NCBI RefSeq assembly: GCF_000010725.1
Contig: NC_013855.1
Coordinates: 1 to 64,000, forward strand
Direction: 5' to 3'
DNA length: 64,000 nucleotides
Origin: Azospirillum sp. B510
Lineage (GTDB): Bacteria > Pseudomonadota > Alphaproteobacteria > Azospirillales > Azospirillaceae
Position numbers and translations under genes: made by a program. The notes under the pieces were generated by a model. The model was given only the letters and a program-made list of their open reading frames with translations, did not search any database and was not told where the DNA came from. This document shows positions 57,508-64,000 of this stretch, piece by piece. The first letter of the stretch is position 1, and the number at the start of each line of letters is the position of its first letter.

Positions 57508-59718
57508 ATGAGTGATCTCGACCGGCTGGCCGATCTGCTTGGACTTGAACCCCACTATCACGACATCTGGGGCAACCGGCGGGAGACCTCTTCCGCCACC
57601 AAGCGGGCGTTGATCGCGGCGATGGGGCTGCCGGCCGCTACGGACGAGGAGGTCGCCGCCAGCCTGCGCGCGGTTGAACGCCGGTCCTGGACCCGCCCGC
57701 TGCCGCCGGTGCTGGTCAGTGGCGAGGGTCAGGAGATCGGGCTCGGCGTCGCCCTGCCGGCCGGGCTCGACGATGCCACGCTGGTCTGGGACCTGACGCC
57801 GGAGGGCGGGAGCACCAGGGGCGGCCGCGTCGCGGTCCGTGACCTGCCGGTGACCGACCGCGCGACCATCGATGGCACCAGCCATGAGCGCCGGGCGCTG
57901 GGCGCCCTGCTGCCGGTGTCGCTGCCCATCGGGTATCACCGGCTGGATGTGCATGTGGAGACCACGAACGGCATCGGCGCCGGCCTGTCCGGCTCCACCA
58001 CCCTGATCGTCACGCCCGAGCACTGCGTGACGATGGAGGAGATGGCGCCGGGCGGCCGTAGCTGGGGCATCGGCTTGCAGATCTATTCCCTGCGGTCGGA
58101 GCAGGATTGGGGCATGGGCGATTTCCGCGACCTCGCCGGCTTCGCCGAGGTCGCCGGACGGCTGGGGGCCGGGCTGGTCGGCCTGAACCCGCTGCACGCC
58201 CTGTTCCCGGCCGATCCGAACCATATCGGTCCCTATTCGCCGTCCAGCCGCCAATTCCTCAACATCCTCTACATCGACCCGGCCTCCGTCCCCGAATTCT
58301 CCGCCCCCGAAGGCGCCGGTGCCGATGATCTGCATGAGCGGATCGAAGCTCCGGCATTCCAGGCGGCGCTGAGTGCCGCGCGGCGGGCGGAGCTGGTCGA
58401 TTATCCCGCGGTCGCCGCCCTGAAGCTGCCGCTTCTGGAGGCGCTGCATACCCGTTTCCGCGCGCTGCCGGACGATGCCCCGCGCAAGGCCGCCTATGCC
58501 GCCTTCCGGCGGGAGATGGGCACGGCGCTGGACCGCCATGCCCTGTTCGATGCCCTGCACGAGCATTTCTTCCGCCAGGATTCCGCGCAATGGATGTGGC
58601 GGAACTGGCCGGCCGCCTTCCAGAACCCGCAAAGCGCCGAGGTTGCCGCCTTTGCCGCCGAGCATGCCGACCGGGTCGATTTCTTCGCCTGGGCGCAGTT
58701 CGAGGCGGACCGCCAGCTGGGCGAGGCGGCAGGGCGGGGAAGGGCCGCCGGGCTTGCCATGGGCTTTTACCGCGACCTTGCCGTCGCCGCCCATCCCGGC
58801 GGCGGGTCCGCCTGGGCCGATCCGTCGATGCTGGTGCAGGGTGCCAATGTCGGGGCGCCGCCTGATCAGTTCAACCTGAAGGGCCAGAATTGGGGCTTGG
58901 CGCCGCTGTCGCCGCTCGGCCTGCGCGAGGCGGCCTACCGGCCTTTCGTCGAGCTTCTGCGCGCCAACATGCGCCATGCCGCGGCGCTGCGCATCGACCA
59001 TGTGATGGCGTTGCAGCATCTGTTCTGGATTCCGGAGGATGGCAGTGATGGCGCCTATGTCGCCTATCCCTTCCATGACCTGTTGCGCATCGTGGCGCTG
59101 GAGAGCCGCCGCAGCCGCTGTGTCGTGATCGGCGAGGATCTGGGCACGGTGCCGGAGGGCTTCCGTCCGGCTTTGGAGCGGGCCGGCATCCTGAGTTACC
59201 GCGTGCTCTATTTCGAGCGCACGGCCGATGGCGGCTTCAAGCCTCCCGGCGACTATCCGGCCGGCTCGATGGCGACGGTCAGCACCCATGATCTGGCGCC
59301 GTTCAAGGGGTTCTGGACCGGCCGCGATCTCGACTGGCGTCAGCGTCTCGGCCTCTATCCCGACGACGCCAGCCGAGACAAGGACCGCTGGGACCGTGGC
59401 GTCGACCGCTGGCGCCTGTTGCAGGCCCTGTCGCGGGAGGGGCTGCGTCCGGACAGCTATCCGACCGAGGATGGAGCCCAGCCCTTCCGGGTCGAGCTGT
59501 CCGTCGCCGTCCATGCCTTTCTGGCGCATACGCCGTCCCGCATCGTGATGGTGCAGATCGAGGACGCGGTGGCGGATGATGAGCAGCCCAACCTTCCCGG
59601 CACGGTGGACCAGCATCCCAATTGGCGCAGACGCCTTCCCTGCAAACTGGAGGAATTGGAGAGCAACAACGATTTCCGCCTTATCATCGCCCCGATGGCG
59701 GATGCCGTCGCGCGCTGA
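57508..59718 (+). CDS. malQ: 4-alpha-glucanotransferase (amylomaltase)
   Basis: A protein of 736 residues from the ATG at 57508. An N-terminal extension of about 170 residues, typical of proteobacterial MalQ, precedes the GH77 barrel with GRSWGIGLQIYSLRSEQDWG. The nucleophile Asp is in AALRIDHVMALQHLFWIPED, the acid Glu in CVVIGEDLGTVPEGF, and the third Asp in TVSTHDLAPFKGFW. It transfers maltosyl units between glucans. It is the last gene of the glucan cluster, 58 bases before the IS complex. Confidence 0.94.
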   Translation: MSDLDRLADLLGLEPHYHDIWGNRRETSSATKRALIAAMGLPAATDEEVAASLRAVERRSWTRPLPPVLVSGEGQEIGLGVALPAGLDDATLVWDLTPEGGSTRGGRVAVRDLPVTDRATIDGTSHERRALGALLPVSLPIGYHRLDVHVETTNGIGAGLSGSTTLIVTPEHCVTMEEMAPGGRSWGIGLQIYSLRSEQDWGMGDFRDLAGFAEVAGRLGAGLVGLNPLHALFPADPNHIGPYSPSSRQFLNILYIDPASVPEFSAPEGAGADDLHERIEAPAFQAALSAARRAELVDYPAVAALKLPLLEALHTRFRALPDDAPRKAAYAAFRREMGTALDRHALFDALHEHFFRQDSAQWMWRNWPAAFQNPQSAEVAAFAAEHADRVDFFAWAQFEADRQLGEAAGRGRAAGLAMGFYRDLAVAAHPGGGSAWADPSMLVQGANVGAPPDQFNLKGQNWGLAPLSPLGLREAAYRPFVELLRANMRHAAALRIDHVMALQHLFWIPEDGSDGAYVAYPFHDLLRIVALESRRSRCVVIGEDLGTVPEGFRPALERAGILSYRVLYFERTADGGFKPPGDYPAGSMATVSTHDLAPFKGFWTGRDLDWRQRLGLYPDDASRDKDRWDRGVDRWRLLQALSREGLRPDSYPTEDGAQPFRVELSVAVHAFLAHTPSRIVMVQIEDAVADDEQPNLPGTVDQHPNWRRRLPCKLEELESNNDFRLIIAPMADAVAR

Positions 59719-59776
59719 CCGATGAGGGTCGCCGACTTGTGGAAAGCAAGCTGGCGGCCCGCGTTCGAAAAAACTA

Positions 59777-60623
59777 GGGCCTGTTGACATTCGCGTTGAG
59801 AAGAGGCTTCCGGTGGTCGTAGAAATTTGATTCAAGGCTACCAAAAGGGAGGTGGCCTTGGATCGGATTGTATTGCGAGATGATCAGTGGGAGCGGATAG
59901 CGCCGCTTCTTCCCGGCAAAGTGGGCGACCCTGGCCGCTCGGCAGCGGACAATCGCCTGTTTTTGGAGGCGGTCCTGTGGATCGTCCGCGTTGGAGCGCC
60001 CTGGCGGGACTTGCCTGCAGCGTTCGGCAATTGGAACTCGGTGTTCCAGCGCTATCGCCGATGGGCCAAGGCCGGTGTCTTCGACGAGGTCTTCGCCGCT
60101 TTATCGAGCGACGCGGACTTCGAGTACGCGATCATTGATGGCACGATTGTCCGGGTGCATCAGCACGGTACCGGCGCAAGGGGGGGACTCAGGCTCAGGC
60201 CATCGGTCGCTCTCGTGGCGGGCTGACGACCAAGATCCTGGCCGTCGTCGATGCGTTGGGGAACCTTGGGCGCTTCATCCTGCTGCCGGGCCAGCGACAT
60301 GACAGCGTCGGCGTCGAACCGGTGCTGGACGGTATCGAATTCTCCGCCTTGCTGGCTGACAAAGCCTTCGACAGCAACGCCATCCGTATCTTGATCGCCG
60401 AGCGAGGCGCGGTCGCCGTCATTCCGTCCAAGGCCAACCGATCTCCCCCGATTCCCCACGACGCCGAGATGTACAAATGGCGCCATCTGGTCGAGAACTT
60501 CTTCTGCAAAATCAAAGAATTCCGACGCATCGCCACACGATACGACAAAACTGATACAAGCTTCGCCGCTGCCATTAACCTCGTCGCTACCGTCTTGGTA
60601 ACACGATGAATGTCAACAGGCCC
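59777..60623 (+). mobile_element. IS5-family insertion sequence, copy A
   Basis: An 847-base element with perfect 16-base terminal inverted repeats (GGGCCTGTTGACATTC and its complement). TA precedes the left end and TA follows the right end, consistent with TA target duplication. The transposase is split over two frames, as in the IS427-like subgroup. Copy B (62015-62861) differs at only two bases that I can find. Confidence 0.9.
59858..60609 (+). CDS. IS5-family transposase, frameshifted pair (copy A)
   Basis: A TTG start at 59858 has AGGGAGG upstream. Frame 1 encodes the N-terminal part (VLRDDQWERIAPLLPGKVGD) and reaches a stop at 60224-60226. A run of seven G at 60180-60186 allows a -1 slip into the second frame, which continues as TQAQAIGRSRGGLTTKILAV and carries the rest of the DDE domain. 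Catalytic Asp is in YAIIDGTIVRVH, the second in LADKAFDSNAI, and Glu in HLVENFFCKIK. The full reading gives about 250 residues. This looks like programmed frameshifting, because both copies keep it. Confidence 0.85.
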
Positions 60624-60626
60624 TAG

Positions 60627-62011
60627 TACTACAGCCGGTCGCGAAAGACGGAATATGCGGCCGGGCGGCCTGTTGAGCTTGGAACCGACTGGAGGGTCCG
60701 AGCATGACCGAGATGACGGAAGCGGCGGAATGGTCCGATGCCCTGGAAGGGCTGGTCGGCGGATTGAGGTCCTTCTACAGCGCGGCCGGTCGCCAACGGG
60801 CTCTGCGTTACGTGAGAGGTCTTTTGGCGCCGCTGGATCGCAAGAATGGCTGGCAGTTGGCCGAAGCCGCCGGGGATTGCTCGCCGGCGGCGATGCAGGA
60901 TTTCCTGGCCCGGACCCGTTGGGATGCCGACGCCGTCCGCGACGACCTCCAGGCCTATGTCATCGAACGGTTGAGCGACGATGAGGCCGTGCTGGTCCTC
61001 GATGAAACCGGCTTCGTCAAGAAGGGCACCCGCTCGGTCGGGGTGAAGCGGCAGTATTCCGGCACCGCCGGACGTATCGAAAACTGCCAGATCGGCGTCT
61101 TCCTCGGCTACGCCAGCCGACGCGGCCGGGTGCTGGTCGACCGCGCTCTCTATCTGCCCGAGGACTGGGCTGGCAACGACGAACGCCGACGGATGGCCGG
61201 CGTCCCCAACGCCGTCGGCTTCGCCACCAAGCCGAAACTGGGGCGGGCGATGCTGGAGCGCGCCGTGGCAGCCGGCCTGCCCTGCCGCTGGGTGACCGCC
61301 GACTCCGTCTACGGCGGGGACTACGCGCTGCGGCTATGGCTGGAGCGCCAACCGCTGGGCTACGTGCTGGCGATCACCAGCAAACAGCGCGCGCCCATGG
61401 GCTTCGATACGGTCAAGGAGCGGACGACCGGCTTCACCGCCACCGACTGGCAGCGGTTGAGTGCTGGCGACGGAGCCAAGGGGCCACGCCTCTACGACTG
61501 GGCGCACAAAACCTACGCTTCCCTGCGCGAGGGCTGGTGCCGCGGTCTGCTGGTGCGCCGCTCCATCGCCGAGCCGGACAAACTCACCTACTATCTGACC
61601 TTCGCCCCGGAAGGCACGCCGGTCGCCACATTGGTCCGGGTCGCCGGGTCGCGCTGGACCATCGAGTCCTGCTTCGAGGCGGCGAAGGGCGAGGTCGGGC
61701 TCGACCAGTACGAGGTGCGCTCGTGGACCGGCTGGCACCGCCACGTCACCTTGGCCATGCTGGCCCTGGCCTTTCTCACCGTCGTGCGCACGGCGGCCAT
61801 CGGGGGGAGAGGATCAACTCGACCTGTCCGCCGATCTTCTGCCCTTGACCGTGCCCGAGATCCGCACCCTCCTGGTCGCCTTGATCGGCCGGCCCCCCGC
61901 GCCACCCACCGCCATTATCGATTGGTCCATCTGGCGAAGACGCCACCAACAGCGAGCACGGCGCTCCCATTGGAAACGACGCACCCAAACCGATAAGGAC
62001 CGGCTGTAGTA
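60627..62011 (+). mobile_element. IS701-family insertion sequence
   Basis: A 1385-base element with inverted ends TACTACAGCCGGTC and GACCGGCTGTAGTA. It is flanked by CTAG on both sides (60623-60626 and 62012-62015), fitting the four-base YTAR duplication of the IS701 family. Its left CTAG includes the last base of IS5 copy A and its right CTAG includes the first base of copy B. Confidence 0.88.
60704..61996 (+). CDS. IS701-family transposase with likely 3' frameshift
   Basis: A protein of 430 residues as read. DDE motifs: Asp in AVLVLDETGFVKKGTRSVGV, Asp in CRWVTADSVYGGDYALRLWL, and Glu in SRWTIESCFEAAKGEVGLDQ. After about residue 366, at a run of six G (61802-61807), the reading becomes Arg/Pro-rich and unlike a transposase. 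Removing one G restores a sensible tail (LDLSADLLPLTVPEIRTLLV, later IIDWSIWRRRH) ending at a TAG inside the right terminal repeat (62007-62009). Catalytic residues precede the shift, so activity cannot be judged. Confidence 0.85.
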   Translation: MTEMTEAAEWSDALEGLVGGLRSFYSAAGRQRALRYVRGLLAPLDRKNGWQLAEAAGDCSPAAMQDFLARTRWDADAVRDDLQAYVIERLSDDEAVLVLDETGFVKKGTRSVGVKRQYSGTAGRIENCQIGVFLGYASRRGRVLVDRALYLPEDWAGNDERRRMAGVPNAVGFATKPKLGRAMLERAVAAGLPCRWVTADSVYGGDYALRLWLERQPLGYVLAITSKQRAPMGFDTVKERTTGFTATDWQRLSAGDGAKGPRLYDWAHKTYASLREGWCRGLLVRRSIAEPDKLTYYLTFAPEGTPVATLVRVAGSRWTIESCFEAAKGEVGLDQYEVRSWTGWHRHVTLAMLALAFLTVVRTAAIGGRGSTRPVRRSSALDRARDPHPPGRLDRPAPRATHRHYRLVHLAKTPPTASTALPLETTHPNR

Positions 62012-62014
62012 CTA

Positions 62015-62861
62015 GGGCCTGTTGACATTCGCGTTGAGAAGAGGCTTCCGGTGGTCGTAGAAATTTGATTCAAGGCTACCAAAAGGGAGGTGGCCTTGGA
62101 TCGGATTGTATTGCGAGATGATCAGTGGGAGCGGATAGCGCCGCTTCTTCCCGGCAAAGTGGGCGACCCTGGCCGCTCGGCAGCGGACAATCGCCTGTTT
62201 TTGGAGGCGGTCCTGTGGATCGTCCGCGTTGGAGCGCCCTGGCGGGACTTGCCTGCAGCGTTCGGCAATTGGAACTCGGTGTTCCAGCGCTATCGCCGAT
62301 GGGCCAAGGCCGGTGTCTTCGACGAGGTCTTCGCCGCTTTATCGAGCGACGCGGACTTCGAGTACGCGATCATTGATGGCACGATTGTCCGGGTGCATCA
62401 GCACGGTACCGGCGCAAGGGGGGGACTCAGGCTCAGGCCATCGGTCGCTCTCGTGGCGGGCTGACGACCAAGATCCTGGCCGTCGTCGATGCGCTGGGGA
62501 ACCTTGGGCGCTTCATCCTGCTGCCGGGCCAGCGACATGACAGCGTCGGCGTCGAACCGGTGCTGGACGGTATCGAATTCTCCGCCTTGCTGGCTGACAA
62601 AGCCTTCGACAGCAACGCCATCCGTATCTTGATCGCCGAGCAAGGCGCGGTCGCCGTCATTCCGTCCAAGGCCAACCGATCTCCCCCGATTCCCCACGAC
62701 GCCGAGATGTACAAATGGCGCCATCTGGTCGAGAACTTCTTCTGCAAAATCAAAGAATTCCGACGCATCGCCACACGATACGACAAAACTGATACAAGCT
62801 TCGCCGCTGCCATTAACCTCGTCGCTACCGTCTTGGTAACACGATGAATGTCAACAGGCCC
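62015..62861 (+). mobile_element. IS5-family insertion sequence, copy B
   Basis: Same 847 bases as copy A, shifted by 2238, with the same inverted repeats and orientation. Differences seen: a T to C at about 62494 and a G to A at about 62642. It is followed by TA and then an A-rich stretch. The near identity points to recent duplication. Confidence 0.9.
62096..62847 (+). CDS. IS5-family transposase, frameshifted pair (copy B)
   Basis: Same organisation as copy A, including the TTG start, the seven-G run (62418-62424) and the DDE residues. The G to A change turns an Arg in the second frame to Gln (LIAEQGAVAVIPSK against LIAERGAVAVIPSK). No stop or further frameshift is introduced, so both copies may be active. 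Confidence 0.85.
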
Positions 62862-62894
62862 TAGAAAAAAATGCGATCGGAGCGAAAAAAGCTC

Positions 62895-62923
62895 TTCACA
62901 GCCCGGCGGGTGATCGTTATAAA
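62895..62923 (+). promoter_or_regulatory. Promoter of the tRNA-Gln gene
   Basis: TTCACA (62895-62900), a 17-base spacer and TATAAA (62918-62923), about 50 bases upstream of the tRNA. It lies only 34 bases right of IS5 copy B, so the IS complex stopped just short of it. Confidence 0.65.
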
Positions 62924-62972
62924 CCCGCCCACACCACGGGGCACGGCGGAATGCACAGCCCCGGTGACGGTC

Positions 62973-63046
62973 TGGGGGATCGTCTAGCGGTAGGACAGCG
63001 GACTCTGACTCCGCCAGCCTAGGTTCGAATCCTAGTCCCCCAACCA
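62973..63046 (+). tRNA. tRNA-Gln, anticodon CTG
   Basis: A cloverleaf can be folded: acceptor TGGGGGA with TCCCCCA, anticodon stem GCGGA/TCCGC around loop CTCTGAC (anticodon CTG at 63005-63007), T-arm CTAGGTTCGAATCCTAG, discriminator A and encoded CCA (63044-63046). It reads CAG codons. It is also the likely attachment site of the element that starts downstream. Confidence 0.93.
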
Positions 63047-63176
63047 ACTCTCACGACTTCCCTTTGGAAACAGCCACTTGGTTCCGCCGCTCCTGCAATG
63101 ACCCGCAGGTGGTGCCCATGGCTGTAGCCCAAAGCTGCTGCCCAACGCATCGCCCGGTCCCGTCAGAGTACCGAGC

Positions 63177-64000
63177 ATGGGCCAAACTGCGCACCTCGTC
63201 CTCCGTCACCAGACCTGGCACTGGCGCCGCCGCGTTCCATCCGACTTGCAGCTGACGTCTCCACGCGGGAGACTGAGCCTGTCGCTCGGAACGGGCGTCC
63301 TCCGAGCAGCCCGGCGCATCGCCCTGTTGCTCGACCTCGCGCTGGAGGAGTTGCGTATGCATCAGGCACCGCTGGACCCCACCACGCTCACCTCAATCCT
63401 GACCAAGATCCGCGACGACGCCCTGGCCGCCGATCAGGCCGAGCGCGCGCAACTGCCGCCGGATCTTGGATTCCTCCCGCACCCGACCGCCTCTCGCCGC
63501 ATCGTCGCGCCGACTGACCTCGGCCAACGCCTCCTGCGCTGGCTGGCTGAACAGGGGCTGATGACCGGGATCGACGACACCGACCTCCGGGACCCCCTGA
63601 AGGGGCGTGGAGATGGATTCGCGACGGGCGGCGGCGACAACGCCGACGGTTCCGCCATGGTCCACGGCGCCGGGGAGATGCGGCAATCGACGGATGGCGG
63701 ACCGGTGCACCGCGGTCCCTTGCTGCCGCCGGACCTGGACCATGATATCCGGGCGTTCATCGCCGCTCACCCGGCCCCTCCTGCCCGAATGACGACGGCA
63801 CGGGCCGCATCGGACATCCGCGCGACGATCGCCCAAGGGGTGCAGGGAGCATTCCACGATGCCGCCCGACGCAACGACGGCGCTATGGCGCAGGGGCACG
63901 TGCAGCGCATCGTCGACAATATGGTGGCTGAAGGGCACGCCTTTCAGCTTGGCGACAGGGCCGTCCTGGAGCGGCACGCCCTGCCGGTGCTCGCCGCCGT
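63177..64000 (+). CDS. Partial integrase-like protein (DUF6538 N-terminus), runs off right edge
   Basis: From the ATG at 63177 the frame stays open to the window end (over 270 residues). The N-terminus HLVLRHQTWHWRRRVPSDLQ, then LSLSLGTGVLRAARRIALLL, matches the DUF6538 domain that precedes phage-type tyrosine recombinases. The following 200 residues are helical with a Gly/Asp-rich linker, as in the long N-terminal regions of such integrases; the catalytic domain lies beyond the window. Its place 131 bases after a tRNA 3' end supports an integrase of a tRNA-inserted island. ORFs on the opposite strand here are shadows. Confidence 0.65.
   Translation, partial: MGQTAHLVLRHQTWHWRRRVPSDLQLTSPRGRLSLSLGTGVLRAARRIALLLDLALEELRMHQAPLDPTTLTSILTKIRDDALAADQAERAQLPPDLGFLPHPTASRRIVAPTDLGQRLLRWLAEQGLMTGIDDTDLRDPLKGRGDGFATGGGDNADGSAMVHGAGEMRQSTDGGPVHRGPLLPPDLDHDIRAFIAAHPAPPARMTTARAASDIRATIAQGVQGAFHDAARRNDGAMAQGHVQRIVDNMVAEGHAFQLGDRAVLERHALPVLAA

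Noticed and set aside
59777-62861. Composite transposon carrying cargo genes
   Set aside because: Only an IS701 element lies between the two IS5 copies; there is no passenger gene, and the junctions fit nesting rather than cargo mobilisation.
63393-63977. Minus-strand 194-codon frame at the right edge
   Set aside because: It is antisense to the integrase-like frame, which has a recognisable DUF6538 N-terminus and stays open to the window end.

Overview
The window looks like part of a secondary replicon (chromid or large plasmid) of an Azospirillum-like alphaproteobacterium. This rests on very GC-rich coding DNA, alphaproteobacterial gene families, and an iteron origin with RepA, ParA and ParB close to genes normally housed on a main chromosome (rplM, rpsI, argC). 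The genus is an inference; no database was searched.

Layout. 1-5.0 kb: a replication and partition module, made of a helix-turn-helix protein and an overlapping partial gene on the minus strand, an origin with four direct and three inverted iterons around an AT-rich core, then repA, an XRE-ParA fusion and parB. 5.2-7.8 kb: an orphan family 5 solute-binding protein and two small conserved or unknown proteins. 8.0-13.3 kb: two divergent hybrid histidine kinases. 13.4-17.5 kb: a 1381-residue STAND/NACHT-type NTPase with an apparent C-terminal PD-(D/E)XK nuclease and an AT-rich middle, the best candidate here for an uncharacterised defence system. 17.6-22.5 kb: an SMP-30 family protein, a LysR regulator, an exported dienelactone-hydrolase-like protein and a chemoreceptor. 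22.9-29.0 kb: the NAD-dependent molybdenum formate dehydrogenase operon (fdsG, fdsB, fdsA, fdhD, fdsD), preceded by a LysR-type palindrome. 29.0-31.4 kb: a methyltransferase and an L,D-transpeptidase. 31.7-37.5 kb: the urea ABC importer urtABCDE.

37.6-47.7 kb holds housekeeping and envelope genes: a 50-residue membrane peptide, a periplasmic cyclohexadienyl dehydratase-like protein, a glycine-zipper lipoprotein, a thioesterase, rplM-rpsI, argC, a gamma carbonic anhydrase homologue, an OmpA-like protein, a flavin split-barrel protein divergent from a MocR/PdxR-type regulator, and a GT-A glycosyltransferase. 47.9-59.7 kb is an alpha-glucan cluster: TreS-maltokinase fusion, GlgB, GlgX, a receiver-domain protein and MalQ. 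Together these can move glucose between trehalose, maltose 1-phosphate and glycogen, although no GlgE, GlgA or GlgP is present here.

59.8-62.9 kb is a nested insertion-sequence complex: two nearly identical IS5-family copies with an IS701-family element sitting exactly at what looks like the junction of a tandem IS5 dimer. It lies just before a tRNA-Gln(CTG) gene. Downstream of the tRNA, running off the window, is the start of a DUF6538/tyrosine-recombinase-like integrase, so the tRNA is probably the attachment site of a genomic island that begins here.
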